A DNA stretch of 64,000 nt, from NCBI GenBank assembly GCA_031289015.1, contig JAITQG010000048.1:1-64000 (forward strand). Direction: 5' to 3'. Numbering within the stretch: position 1 is the first letter of the stretch; each line of letters begins with the position of its first letter. Shown here piece after piece: positions 28,710 to 37,771 of the stretch. The DNA is from Lactobacillaceae bacterium (GTDB taxonomy: Bacteria > Bacillota > Bacilli > Lactobacillales > Lactobacillaceae). The position numbers and the translations under genes are program-made. The notes beneath the pieces are model-generated. The model saw only the letters and a list, made by a program, of their open reading frames with translations. It made no database searches and was not told where the DNA came from.

Positions 28710-28736
28710 TATTCTTCTCCGTTACTTCGCATTAAA

Positions 28737-28750
28737 TGTTCACGTGAACA
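28737..28750. promoter_or_regulatory. Candidate operator TGTTCACGTGAACA upstream of the lyase gene
   Basis: Perfect 14-base palindrome downstream of a probable TATACT -10 box on the minus strand, a position suited to repression. Matches the kdgT-upstream palindrome in 12 of 14 positions. A cre-like TTTAGCGCTTGT (28814-28825) lies further upstream. Confidence 0.62.
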
Positions 28751-28835
28751 ATCAGCAACAAACTATCCGTTTAAACGCCTTCAGTATAGCATAGCCACTA
28801 GTTTTTAGTGTGGTTTAGCGCTTGTGTTTATTGGC

Positions 28836-28875
28836 AAAATAAAAAGCCTGAAAATCACGCTGATTTTCAGGTTTT
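28836..28875 (-). terminator. Terminator after the LysM-like gene
   Basis: AGCCTGAAAATCA (28845-28857) pairs with TGATTTTCAGGTT (28861-28873); on the minus strand TTTTTATTTT follows. Confidence 0.85.
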
Positions 28876-28917
28876 CTAAATAATGGTGAACCGATGCTGT
28901 TAGCACGGGCTTGTCAA

Positions 28918-29481
28918 TTATTTAATTTTAATTTCTTTACCAATATACGTTGACCAATTATCAGCGTTCATGCCTGGATTTAAGGCGTAAATCGCTTCTG
29001 GTGTGGTATTGTGCGCCTTCGACCAGCTAAAGAGCATTTGACCGTTGCTTAGTTCGAGCTTAGCAGTATTTTGCGCAGCTTCTGAACTCGACTTAGCAGC
29101 AGCCTCAGACTTGCTCTTGGCTTCAGCAGCGGCTTGTGATGAAGCCTTGGCTGCTGAGGCTTGCTTAGCTGCAGCAGCTTTCTTGGCAGCGGCTTTCTTT
29201 TGTGCTTTCGTCTTAGTCTCAACTTTACTCTCAGACGTGGTTGTCTTGTCCACGGCTAAAGAAGACACGGCCGTAGCATCAGCGGGCTTATTTAACTCTT
29301 GTAGGTAATTATAAACCGGCACAAAAGCCAATAACAAAATAATTGTCACTAGTACCCCAACAACGAGACTGACACGTTGGGTGCGCTTACGATTAGCTGA
29401 ACGTGAATACTTGCGTACCGGATCATCATCACTAAAAGAAGCATCCCATGGCTTAGGGTTATTTTTATCTTGATTATCCAT
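28918..29481 (-). CDS. Membrane-anchored LysM-like protein
   Basis: 187 aa from the ATG at 29481 (AAGGAG upstream). A cytoplasmic polar N-terminus with KRTQR is followed by one membrane helix (about residues 37-57), an Ala/Lys/Ser-rich linker with AAKKAAAAK-like repeats, and a C-terminal LysM-like domain (MLFSWSKAHNTTPEAIYALNPG). LysM binds peptidoglycan, so the protein probably links membrane and wall. The gene pattern resembles the Lactobacillales SAG1386/EF1546 group. Confidence 0.75.
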   Translation of the reverse strand: MDNQDKNNPKPWDASFSDDDPVRKYSRSANRKRTQRVSLVVGVLVTIILLLAFVPVYNYLQELNKPADATAVSSLAVDKTTTSESKVETKTKAQKKAAAKKAAAAKQASAAKASSQAAAEAKSKSEAAAKSSSEAAQNTAKLELSNGQMLFSWSKAHNTTPEAIYALNPGMNADNWSTYIGKEIKIK

Positions 29482-29561
29482 GGTTTTCTCCTTATTTGTA
29501 GTTTTCATTACAAATAAGTTACCACATTAAGAAGCCCAATACTATCAGACTTAGTGCCTCT

Positions 29562-31001
29562 TTACCTTAAATTAAAAAGTTCGTCGATTTGGGCCTGCCA
29601 TTTTGGGATTTTTAGCTGTTTGGCGCTAAAATCAGCCGGTTGTTGCAAGCCTAACTTAGCCAAATCCAAATTCACTGACCCCACGGCCTCATAAGTGCCA
29701 TCAAAGCTTGTTGCATCTGCAAAGGCGGCTAATAATTGTGCCCGCAAAGCACCAGTGGCTTGTGCGTACTTAATCATCTGCATTAAGGCTTGTTCACGCG
29801 CAATTTCGCGTTGGGCAAAGATTTCTAGGCTTTGTTCCAACGAATACTGATGCGTGCGATAAAAATCTAGCACATTAAACTGATTGCTTCCGACATCTTC
29901 GGCCGTTAATTGATTGGCGTACACACCCCGGATCGCAGCTTCATTTGGAATCGTCCCATGAATCATCAGATATTGGACCTGTTCATCACCAGGGGCATAT
30001 AAGAGCGTGGCTAAGGCTGGTTGGCCATCACGCCCCGCCCGCCCAATTTCTTGGAGATAATCGGCGAGACTATTGCTGAGATGATAATGAATCACAAAGC
30101 GCACGTCATCTTTATCAATCCCCATGCCAAATGCTGACGTGGCCGTAATGATATCAAGCTTGCCAAACATGAATTGCTGTTGGATGCGCTGGCGGTCATT
30201 GCTATCCAACCCGGCATGGTAAGCGGCGACCCGCAAGCCGGTCTGCTCGGCCAACCACTCAGCCATACTCGTCGCTAATTTACGTGAGGCAAAGTAAATA
30301 ATCCCCGGACCTTTAGTTTGGCGCACTAACTCAGCTAATCGCGCGCGCTTGGCACCTTCATTAGGTAATTGTTCAGTATGCAAAAAAATGTTTGGCCGAT
30401 CCACCGAACGTTGATACAACTCGATATTATCTGCTGGAAAAGCAAAATGTTGCACCATCGCATTTAACATTGATGGTGTTGCCGTCGCGGTCATTAACAA
30501 GGTTTGGGGCGCGTTTAACTGTTGATAAATATGGTTTAAATTCAAATACTCAGGTCGAAAATCCGGCCCCCAACTGACCAATGTGTGAGCTTCATCGATG
30601 ACCAATAAATTAATTGGCACTTGTTGGATGGCGGTTTGGACATCGGCTTGACTCAGGGTTTCAGGGGATACAAATAAGAACCGATATTGTTGGAGTTGGC
30701 GCAAAATTAAATTACGACTCTCCCGATTAAGCAGCGAGTTGAGCGCCACCACGCGATTTTCACCGGTAAAATTCAAGCGGGCCACTTGATCTTGCATCAA
30801 GGATAGCAGTGGCGTCACAATAATGATGAGGCCGGGGCGTAATTGGCCCATCATTTGATAAATCAAGCTTTTGCCGCCCCCTGTTGGCAACATCGCTACC
30901 ATGTTTTTACCGGCTAATAAACTCGTTAAAATCTCGCGTTGACCGGGCTTAAAACTGGTAAAACCAAATTGGGTTTGTAAAACTTTGTCGATTGACTGCA
31001 T
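29562..31001 (-). CDS. recS: RecQ-family ATP-dependent DNA helicase
   Basis: 479 aa. Walker A LPTGGGKSLIYQ near residue 39, DEAH box VIDEAHTLVSWG, motif III TATAT, and motifs V-VI HAGLDSNDR and QEIGRAGRDG are present. It lacks the RQC zinc and HRDC domains of full RecQ, as in Bacillus RecS, whose gene also follows a YpbB-type gene. The stop of the upstream ypbB-like gene and this start are directly adjacent. Confidence 0.9.
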   Translation of the reverse strand: MQSIDKVLQTQFGFTSFKPGQREILTSLLAGKNMVAMLPTGGGKSLIYQMMGQLRPGLIIIVTPLLSLMQDQVARLNFTGENRVVALNSLLNRESRNLILRQLQQYRFLFVSPETLSQADVQTAIQQVPINLLVIDEAHTLVSWGPDFRPEYLNLNHIYQQLNAPQTLLMTATATPSMLNAMVQHFAFPADNIELYQRSVDRPNIFLHTEQLPNEGAKRARLAELVRQTKGPGIIYFASRKLATSMAEWLAEQTGLRVAAYHAGLDSNDRQRIQQQFMFGKLDIITATSAFGMGIDKDDVRFVIHYHLSNSLADYLQEIGRAGRDGQPALATLLYAPGDEQVQYLMIHGTIPNEAAIRGVYANQLTAEDVGSNQFNVLDFYRTHQYSLEQSLEIFAQREIAREQALMQMIKYAQATGALRAQLLAAFADATSFDGTYEAVGSVNLDLAKLGLQQPADFSAKQLKIPKWQAQIDELFNLR

Positions 31002-32051
31002 TTATTTAGCCCCCAATTTGCTTTGATAGATTTGATACAACCGAAAATACATAAACTCACTTGGATCATCGGTTTTATGCACCGTCGCAAACTCCCATGT
31101 ATCTATGGGCCCCGTTAATTGCTCTGCGAATTCAGCGGTTAATGATGGCGTCAAAAATTTAGCATACGGAAACACCTCAACTGGTAACCAAATGGCCGCC
31201 GCTAACCAGTGTTCACGAATGGTACTTTCTTTGACCCGTAATGCCTGGCTTAATTGAGCAACCGATTGATCGTGTAATAACCCGTCAAAACTTTTTTTGG
31301 CTGAGACTGGCAAAATCGATTTAGGCACCAAGACCTGCCACAATAATTTCAACGGCGAATTACTTGTTGTGTTCAGCGTGGCAACCCATTTGGCGTATAA
31401 ATCAAGTTCCCAAAAGCGCCGATCCAATTGATTCCAAGTCGCTGGCAAATCAAGTTGCGCCAGTGCCAACCCCGGCGTTTGATGCCCTAGCCACGTCGAC
31501 ACAAAGAAATCAGCTTCTTGAGCACTCAACGTTTCCAACCAATTTTTGATGATTGAATACCAGGCACCAACCAAATTGGGATTATTAACTTGCTTAACCC
31601 ACTGTTTGACCAGCAACATTGTTTTTAAATCAGTTTGAAACGGATAATAGCGCTTATTTTGATACGCCAGCTCCGACACAACTTGATTGGCCAGTAAAAA
31701 ACCTTGCCGGAAATTGACAATGTCAAAATTCAACATGGTGTTTAATTGTTGGGGTAAATAATGCTGTTCTGCATAGGTCTGTTGCGCCTTTGCACCCAAT
31801 TCAGTCAATTGATAAATCCCCGGTTCGGTTGCCACCAACAGGCCCGCCTTAACAAACTTTTGCAACCGTGCCTCATAATCGGGCAATTGTAATTCAGGCA
31901 TAATGCCAGTGATTGATAATAGTTCGTAGCGCAACCCTAAATACAAGTGCGACACGCTTTTTTGATTTTTGAGCAATGAAAAAATCACCCGGTTTCGGCG
32001 CGGTTGCTGCTTAGAAAACAAGGTGATTAAAAAATCGTCAGTCATATGCAT
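31002..32051 (-). CDS. YpbB-like helix-turn-helix protein
   Basis: 349 aa from the ATG at 32051 (GTGGGG precedes; the ATG six bases further in is an alternative). The C-terminal part (DQSVAQLSQALRVKESTIREHW) is a helicase-associated HTH. Bacillus YpbB has about the same length and lies just upstream of recS; the pair is conserved in Firmicutes but its role is not settled. Confidence 0.8.
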   Translation of the reverse strand: MHMTDDFLITLFSKQQPRRNRVIFSLLKNQKSVSHLYLGLRYELLSITGIMPELQLPDYEARLQKFVKAGLLVATEPGIYQLTELGAKAQQTYAEQHYLPQQLNTMLNFDIVNFRQGFLLANQVVSELAYQNKRYYPFQTDLKTMLLVKQWVKQVNNPNLVGAWYSIIKNWLETLSAQEADFFVSTWLGHQTPGLALAQLDLPATWNQLDRRFWELDLYAKWVATLNTTSNSPLKLLWQVLVPKSILPVSAKKSFDGLLHDQSVAQLSQALRVKESTIREHWLAAAIWLPVEVFPYAKFLTPSLTAEFAEQLTGPIDTWEFATVHKTDDPSEFMYFRLYQIYQSKLGAK

Positions 32052-32122
32052 TGCCCCACTTTCCAAAAATTATCTGCTATGTTCAGTGTAGATAATTCGC
32101 GTTAGTCTGACAAGGGCGAGGT

Positions 32123-32698
32123 TTAAGAATGCATGGCTTGATTCGTCGTCGTGATGAATTTGCGCATCAAACTGTACACAATTAAGCCCAACACTGACAA
32201 GATCAACCCTTCTAACAAATTAAATGGCAAGACCGCCCCCACCATATAGTTTTGTAAACCGAGCGTGGCACTGATGTCAAAATTAGCAAATTTAGCGTAC
32301 AACGGAATGGCAAAAAAGTAATTCAAAATCAGCATACTTAAGGTCAGTGCTAGCGTGCCCAAGCCGACCCCAAGTGTTGTTTGGCGCCAGTTGCCCTTCT
32401 TCACGAAGATATATAGTACCGTCAACAACACGCCAAAACCAATTACATTCATCGGCAAGCCGATCATGTCATTTACCCCCGCATTGTTTAATAAGAGCTT
32501 TAACAACGTGCGAATCAGCAAAATCACATACCCGCTTTTTAAATCGAGCATCAAGGCCCCGATGAAAATTGGAATAAATGAGAGATCAATTTTTAAAAAG
32601 CTAACCACTGGAATCAGGGGAAATGCAGCAAAAACCATTAAAATAAAGGCAATTGCCGCCATCACTGCGATAATCGTTAACCGGCGTGTTTGATTCAT
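32123..32698 (-). CDS. ribU: Riboflavin ECF transporter S component RibU
   Basis: 191 aa from the ATG at 32698 (AGAGG upstream); the track's longer start runs through the riboswitch. Six hydrophobic helices, with the N-terminal MNQTRRLTIIAVMAAIAF and the FMN-binding SFLKIDLSFIPIFIGALMLD region typical of RibU. The FMN riboswitch confirms the substrate. Confidence 0.93.
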   Translation of the reverse strand: MNQTRRLTIIAVMAAIAFILMVFAAFPLIPVVSFLKIDLSFIPIFIGALMLDLKSGYVILLIRTLLKLLLNNAGVNDMIGLPMNVIGFGVLLTVLYIFVKKGNWRQTTLGVGLGTLALTLSMLILNYFFAIPLYAKFANFDISATLGLQNYMVGAVLPFNLLEGLILSVLGLIVYSLMRKFITTTNQAMHS

Positions 32699-32720
32699 AA
32701 TAATTTTCCTCTGTAGTCGT

Positions 32721-32908
32721 AAATAAAAACGCTTTTTTGTACAGGGCATGCACAAAAAAGCGAATAAGTTTCGTCTTACTGCCTTCTTTATACCAGACTT
32801 TACTGTCGGTGCTGGAATCACACCAGCTCGGCCACGTTGCGTGGGTCGTGGACTACTTGTTACCAAGATTACCACCGGTTGGGAATTACACCCGCCCCTG
32901 AAGATCAT
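32721..32908 (-). promoter_or_regulatory. FMN riboswitch (RFN element) with terminator
   Basis: Minus strand shows ATCTTCAGGGGCGGGTG, AATTCCCAACCGGTGGT, AGTCCACGACC, TGGTGTGATTCCAGCACC and GACAGTAAAGTCTGG in order, i.e. the conserved RFN blocks. A CGCTTTTTTGT…ACAAAAAAGCG stem (32730-32762) followed by TTTTTATTT is the expression platform. FMN binding would stop transcription of ribU. Confidence 0.97.
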
Positions 32909-32926
32909 ATTCAATTATTAGTTAAC

Positions 32927-32956
32927 ATTGTACCGCATCATGAGCTATCAAGACAA
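32927..32956 (-). promoter_or_regulatory. Promoter of the ribU leader
   Basis: TTGTCT (32951-32956), 18 bases, TACAAT (32927-32932) on the minus strand, about 20 bases before the RFN element. Confidence 0.65.
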
Positions 32957-32958
32957 GC

Positions 32959-33705
32959 TTATAGGCGCCCTGATGACTTGCGATATTGCTTACCGTTCTT
33001 GAGTTGTTGCACTTCTTCATAACGCAATTCGCGATATTCACCAGACAACAAATCATTGACTTCTAACATCCCATAGCGCTCACGGTGCAGCTTCAACACG
33101 GGATGGCCCACGGCTTTGAGCATTTCTTTGACTTGGTGATAACGACCTTCATGGATTGTCAATTGTACCGTGGCAGTCCCCTTTTTCTTGTCAAATTTCA
33201 AAATATCGGCGCGGGCTTCAGCAGTTTTCTTACCACCAACTAGCACGCCCAAACGCAATTCCTTTAATTCATCATTGGTTGGAATCCCGCGGACTTTGGC
33301 GATATAGACCTTGTCAATCTTATACCGTGGGTGCATCAGCATGTTTGCCAATTCACCATCGTTAGTCAACAACAACGCCCCGGTCGTATCGTAATCCAAG
33401 CGGCCGACCGGATACACACGTTCGCGGACTTCATCCAACACATCGATGACCGTGCGGCGATTTTTATCATCTGAGGCGGCCGTGATGACTCCGCGGGGCT
33501 TGTTCAACAAGAAATAAACAATCTTTTCTTGGCCTTCAATGGGCGAACCCTTGACTTCAATCTTGTCCGTTGGTTCGACCTTGGTCCCTAATTCGTGAAT
33601 CGTGACCCCGTTGACGGTCACCATGCCATCAGTAATCAACTTTTCAGAGGCGCGCCGTGAAGCGACCCCTGCTTGTGCCATGACCTTTTGTAAACGTTCA
33701 GCCAT
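32959..33705 (-). CDS. rluB: 23S rRNA pseudouridine synthase RluB
   Basis: 248 aa from the ATG at 33705 (GGAGAAT upstream). An S4 RNA-binding domain ([20 protein letters not shown]) is followed by the RsuA/RluB catalytic domain with the Asp motif [18 protein letters not shown]. It overlaps the end of scpB by eight bases, as in other Firmicutes. Confidence 0.92.
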   Translation of the reverse strand: MAERLQKVMAQAGVASRRASEKLITDGMVTVNGVTIHELGTKVEPTDKIEVKGSPIEGQEKIVYFLLNKPRGVITAASDDKNRRTVIDVLDEVRERVYPVGRLDYDTTGALLLTNDGELANMLMHPRYKIDKVYIAKVRGIPTNDELKELRLGVLVGGKKTAEARADILKFDKKKGTATVQLTIHEGRYHQVKEMLKAVGHPVLKLHRERYGMLEVNDLLSGEYRELRYEEVQQLKNGKQYRKSSGRL

Positions 33706-34327
33706 TATCATTCTCCGTATTTTCTGTTAACTCAGCGTCTTGAGCGCCAAATAAGGTATCCGCATCATTCATCAGCGGCATGCTATCGTTTTGATGTGAA
33801 CGCAAATCATCCAAGGTTTGCGCATTCACGAGTGGCGGCAATTCTTGGAGCGCCGTCAAGCCAAAGTAGTTCAAGAAGTAATCTGTCGTCCCATATAAAT
33901 TCGGGCGCCCGGGTTGGTTAGCGTGGCCGAGGCTTTGCACTAAATTGCGCATGACCAACTTTTGAATCGTGGCATTAGATTGCACGCCCCGAATTTCATC
34001 GATTTCCACACGGGTAATCGGTTGCCGATACGCAATGATTGCCAAGACTTCCAATGAAGCAGTTGACAGTGCCGTCGTTAATGGTGCGGTGAAATACTTG
34101 TGCAGCAAGCCAGCCAAATCAGCCTTCGTCACTAATTGATAGCGGTCTTCAGTTTGTAAAATCGCCACCGCACTATCGGGGTCTTGGTCGTATTTGATCG
34201 CCAACTCTTCTAACAAGCCCAACACGGCCGGTTTCTCAAAGTCCGTGGCATTGGTGATTTCAGCAATCGTAATCCCCTCATCACCTGCCACGAATAACAG
34301 GGATTCAATTTGTTGCATACTCGTCAT
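33698..34327 (-). CDS. scpB: Segregation and condensation protein B
   Basis: 209 aa from the ATG at 34327 (GGAG in the scpA coding sequence). Two winged-helix domains; [19 protein letters not shown] is the family hallmark. Works with ScpA and SMC in chromosome condensation. Overlaps scpA by 23 bases, which implies coupled translation. Confidence 0.93.
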   Translation of the reverse strand: MTSMQQIESLLFVAGDEGITIAEITNATDFEKPAVLGLLEELAIKYDQDPDSAVAILQTEDRYQLVTKADLAGLLHKYFTAPLTTALSTASLEVLAIIAYRQPITRVEIDEIRGVQSNATIQKLVMRNLVQSLGHANQPGRPNLYGTTDYFLNYFGLTALQELPPLVNAQTLDDLRSHQNDSMPLMNDADTLFGAQDAELTENTENDNG

Positions 34328-35111
34328 CGGCGGACGCTCCTTCTTCACTCTCATCAAAGTATGGGATTTCACCCAAACTCAATGTGATCGTGCCAAATTC
34401 TTCAGCTTGTTGCACTAATAAATGTTGATGCCGGACTAACTCGAGCATCGCCAAAAAGGTCGTGACCAATAAATCGCGGTCGTTGGTTTTTCCAAAGAAC
34501 GCCGCAAACGGCTTGGTCTCACCTGGTTTAAGCTTGTGCATCATTTTAGTCATTTGCGAACTAATTGACCAATTTTCACGTTGCATCGTGCGGGGATGGA
34601 CTTGTTTTTGCGTCCGCTTGGTCAACATGTCATTAAAAGCCAATTGTAAATCAATCAACGCCAAGCCCTCGGGCAACGGCGCCACATCAATATCATCGGG
34701 TAATAACATCGGCGCCCGGCCAAATTGGAGTTGCCGGCCTTCTTCACGGTCACGCAAATCTCCCGCCGCTTGTTGGTAGCGTTGATATTCTAACAACTGT
34801 TCCATCAAAGCTTGGCGTGGATCGAGTTCGGCATCATCAATCACCGCGGCCAAATCAGCATCAAATTCTAATTCTGGTTTAGGCAATAAATAGCGTGACT
34901 TGATACTCATCAAAGTTGCGGCCATCACTAAAAACTCACCAGCGATATCCAAATTACGCGCTTCTTCTTGATGCAAAAATGCGAGATATTGGGCCGTGAT
35001 GGTCACAATCGGAATATCCATGATGTCCATTTCGTTGACCTTGATGAGATGTAACAACAAATCTAATGGGCCATCGAAGTCTTTTAAGTGATAGGTTAAT
35101 TCTTCATTCAT
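34305..35111 (-). CDS. scpA: Segregation and condensation protein A
   Basis: 268 aa kleisin of the SMC complex. N-terminal [24 protein letters not shown] and C-terminal winged helix ([21 protein letters not shown]) are both clear. Overlaps the preceding ribT gene by eight bases. Confidence 0.95.
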   Translation of the reverse strand: MNEELTYHLKDFDGPLDLLLHLIKVNEMDIMDIPIVTITAQYLAFLHQEEARNLDIAGEFLVMAATLMSIKSRYLLPKPELEFDADLAAVIDDAELDPRQALMEQLLEYQRYQQAAGDLRDREEGRQLQFGRAPMLLPDDIDVAPLPEGLALIDLQLAFNDMLTKRTQKQVHPRTMQRENWSISSQMTKMMHKLKPGETKPFAAFFGKTNDRDLLVTTFLAMLELVRHQHLLVQQAEEFGTITLSLGEIPYFDESEEGASADDEYATN

Positions 35112-35475
35112 GATTTAATGCATACCATTCATTAATGATTTCTTGGGTCGCAATGGTCCCCATGATAAATTTGTCGGGATACCGGCTCAACAACCCTTGA
35201 TAAATTGCTTTACCAACTTGCGCCTTATTCTCCGGATTGACTTCGGTCCCAAAAGCCAACATCCGCAATAACACGGAATCATAGACCTTTTCAACGCCCA
35301 ACACGGCCACATAGTGCATCGTGTCGGGTTCCCGCCATAACAAGAGGTCACGCGACTTATCGGCATGATACCAGTCGATTTCGCGCTTCACAGCGGCTAA
35401 GTTATTCAATTTGGGGATATATGACATCAAACCCATCGCAATTTTTGGTTGTTCATCTTGGACAACGATTAACAT
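35104..35475 (-). CDS. ribT: RibT-like GNAT protein
   Basis: 123 aa. Its place between xerD and scpA and the sequence around MGLMSYIPKLNNLAAVKREIDWY match the small RibT proteins of Lactobacillales. The family has a GNAT fold; the name comes from the rib operon of Bacillus but an enzymatic role in riboflavin synthesis is not shown. No other rib biosynthesis gene lies here. Confidence 0.75.
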   Translation of the reverse strand: MLIVVQDEQPKIAMGLMSYIPKLNNLAAVKREIDWYHADKSRDLLLWREPDTMHYVAVLGVEKVYDSVLLRMLAFGTEVNPENKAQVGKAIYQGLLSRYPDKFIMGTIATQEIINEWYALNHE

Positions 35476-35496
35476 GCTGTGACCTCTCTTTCATAA

Positions 35497-36405
35497 TTAT
35501 GCGCGGGGATGCGCGTTTTCATAAACTTCCATCATCCGTTTTTTGGAAATGTGTGTGTAAATCTGCGTAGTTGAAATATCGGCGTGCCCAAGCAGTTCTT
35601 GGACAATCCGCAAATCAGCGCCATTTTCCAAAATATGCGTGGCAAACGAGTGCCGCAACGTGTGCGGTGACACGTCTTTGGTAATCCCAGCGGCTAACAC
35701 CCACTGCTTAATCAGCTTCCAAACCCCTTGGCGCGTCAATTGATGGCCGTGATCATTTAAAAAAATTACCGCATCATCTTGGGCTTTACCAAGCAATGGC
35801 CGCGCTTCGGTTAGATACTTCAATAACCAATGCGCCGCCACATCGCCAATCGGGATAATGCGTTCCTTATCACCCTTACCAATGGTTTGAATCAAGCCCA
35901 ATTCCAAATGTAAATTGTCCAACTTGAGGTTCACCAACTCGCTCACCCGCAGCCCTGTTGCATACATGACTTCTAGCATAGCGCGGTTGCGAATCCCGAG
36001 TTTAGTCGTTGTATCGGGCACCTCAATCAAGCGTTCGACCTCTTCAAGCGTCAAAACGGCTGGTAAATGTTGCGCCTTTTTTGGTGGGTCGACCTGCGTC
36101 ATCGGATCAACGGCGACCCAATGACTGGTGACGCCATATTGAAAGAATTTACGCAGCGTGGACACCATATGAATCACCGAATTACGTGATTGGCCTTGAT
36201 CACTGAGAAATTCTAAAAAGTTCAAAATCACAAAGCGATCCACGTCAGCAATTGGCAATTCAGCCTTTTGCTCTTGTAAATACAGAAAAAACTTATGCAA
36301 ATCTTGGCGATAAGACGTGCGGGTATTGGCTGATAGCCCGCGTTCAACAGTGACGAAATGCAGATAATCAGCGATGTAATCATCATATTTAGCAATTTGC
36401 GTCAT
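35497..36405 (-). CDS. xerD: Tyrosine recombinase XerD
   Basis: 302 aa. An N-terminal SAM-like core-binding domain (ERGLSANTRTSYRQDLHKF) is followed by the catalytic domain with Arg in TGLRVSEL, HTLRHSFATHIL, LGHADISTTQIYTH (nucleophile Tyr). It resolves chromosome dimers at dif with XerC. The context next to ribT-scpAB supports chromosomal XerD and not a mobile integrase. Confidence 0.93.
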   Translation of the reverse strand: MTQIAKYDDYIADYLHFVTVERGLSANTRTSYRQDLHKFFLYLQEQKAELPIADVDRFVILNFLEFLSDQGQSRNSVIHMVSTLRKFFQYGVTSHWVAVDPMTQVDPPKKAQHLPAVLTLEEVERLIEVPDTTTKLGIRNRAMLEVMYATGLRVSELVNLKLDNLHLELGLIQTIGKGDKERIIPIGDVAAHWLLKYLTEARPLLGKAQDDAVIFLNDHGHQLTRQGVWKLIKQWVLAAGITKDVSPHTLRHSFATHILENGADLRIVQELLGHADISTTQIYTHISKKRMMEVYENAHPRA

Positions 36406-36407
36406 CT

Positions 36408-37283
36408 TTACGCCTCGCTATCGGTAACCAAATAAATTCCGTTGGCATCTTGGGTAATCCGGCGTTGCTTGTAGAGATTACCAACTGCCCGCTTGAATTG
36501 ACCCTTACTCATTCCAAAATACTTTTGAATGTCAGCAGGGTCAGATTTGTCAGTGTAAGGCAATGAATGGCTAGCTGAACGTTCCAACAAGGCCAACAAC
36601 ATTTGCGCATCTTCACCAATGGCCTTGTAAGCTAACGGCTTGAGCGTCATATTTAACAACCCATCAGGGCGCACCCCAATAATGCGGGCCGTGATTTCTT
36701 CACCCAAGCGCGGTTCACGTAGGCGTTCACTGGGATGGATAAAGCCAAACTTGTAATCGGCGGTGATCACCAATGTCCCAACCATCTTTAAGCGATACAC
36801 GGTGGCTTTGATGTCCTTTTTGCCCTTCATATCAGGCTTGGCAGGAATCCGCACGGCATTTAAGATTTCATTGGTGACTAATTCGCCCCACAACCGATCT
36901 TTGTTATCAATGCGCAAAGTGACCATCAAGCGATCACCTTTGCGTGGCCAGAGTTCTTTGATCGTGGGCAGTTCGTCTAAGGAAACGACCACGTCTTTAT
37001 TCGGCAAGCCAATATCAACGAACACGCCCAAATCACGACGAATGTCAGTCACCGTGCCCCATGCATAATGGCCCAAGCGTACGTCAGGAATCTTTTTGGT
37101 GATTTCTAAGCGGTTATCTTTATTTTCATACGCAAACCCAGTCACTAAGCCACCAATGTTTAAAGGCTTTTCCAACTCAGTTTTGGCGATTTCATACGTT
37201 ACGCCCTCGACTTGGGCGTAATAAAATTTATCATTTTCATCCGTTACTTTAGCCGTGATGATGGCCCCAATTTTGTGTATCAT
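36408..37283 (-). CDS. cvfB: S1-domain RNA-binding protein CvfB
   Basis: 291 aa with S1-like domains (HYAWGTVTDIRRDLGVFVDIGLPNKDVVVS, and a second near residue 150) and a C-terminal winged helix (DIQKYFGMSKGQFKRAVGNLYKQRRI). In Staphylococcus it affects virulence-gene expression. A TTGACA -35 box lies about 50 bases upstream (37334-37339); the -10 is ambiguous. Confidence 0.88.
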   Translation of the reverse strand: MIHKIGAIITAKVTDENDKFYYAQVEGVTYEIAKTELEKPLNIGGLVTGFAYENKDNRLEITKKIPDVRLGHYAWGTVTDIRRDLGVFVDIGLPNKDVVVSLDELPTIKELWPRKGDRLMVTLRIDNKDRLWGELVTNEILNAVRIPAKPDMKGKKDIKATVYRLKMVGTLVITADYKFGFIHPSERLREPRLGEEITARIIGVRPDGLLNMTLKPLAYKAIGEDAQMLLALLERSASHSLPYTDKSDPADIQKYFGMSKGQFKRAVGNLYKQRRITQDANGIYLVTDSEA

Positions 37284-37351
37284 GCTCTTCTCACTTTACT
37301 TGTTAACTTTATATTCATAGTCTATAAGTTTTATGTCAACTTATAGTATAA

Positions 37352-37378
37352 CAAAAAACGCCATCAAAATGGCGTTTT
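37352..37378 (-). terminator. Terminator of the nusA-infB operon
   Basis: AAAACGCCAT (37357-37366 region) pairs with ATGGCGTTTT; on the minus strand TTTTTTG follows, just after rbfA. Confidence 0.88.
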
Positions 37379-37383
37379 GGGTC

Positions 37384-37740
37384 TTAATCTGTGCTGTTTA
37401 ATTTACGAATCAAATCATCAATTTTGTTACCATATTGGACTGATTCATCCTGCTTGAAAAATAATTCAGGCGTTTTGTAAATTCTCAAGCGCGCACCTAA
37501 TTCTTTGCGAATCAGGCCTTTTGCTGCATCTAACCCAGTAGCAGCTTTTTGGTTAACGGAAGCCAATTCTGACAACAGTGAATAATAAATCGTGGCTTGT
37601 TGCAAGTCACCAGTTACCTCGACACCTGTCACCGTAATACCCTCAACCCGCGGATCACGTACCCGCTTTAAAAGAATATCATTGACTTCACGTTGGATTT
37701 CTTGCTCCAACCTTCCAACACGGAAATTTTGTTGAGCCAT
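37384..37740 (-). CDS. rbfA: Ribosome-binding factor A
   Basis: 118 aa KH-fold protein needed for 16S rRNA 5'-end maturation. VGRLEQEIQREVNDIL and LRKELGARLRIYKTPELFF-like segments are characteristic. Last gene of the rimP-nusA-ylxR-ylxQ-infB-rbfA operon. Confidence 0.95.
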   Translation of the reverse strand: MAQQNFRVGRLEQEIQREVNDILLKRVRDPRVEGITVTGVEVTGDLQQATIYYSLLSELASVNQKAATGLDAAKGLIRKELGARLRIYKTPELFFKQDESVQYGNKIDDLIRKLNSTD

Positions 37741-37771
37741 TTTAGCTCCTCCATTTCATTGACTAGCTGTC

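Noticed and set aside
35497-36405. XerD as a phage or island integrase
   Set aside because: Conserved xerD-ribT-scpA-scpB context and XerD-type motifs; no attachment repeats nearby.
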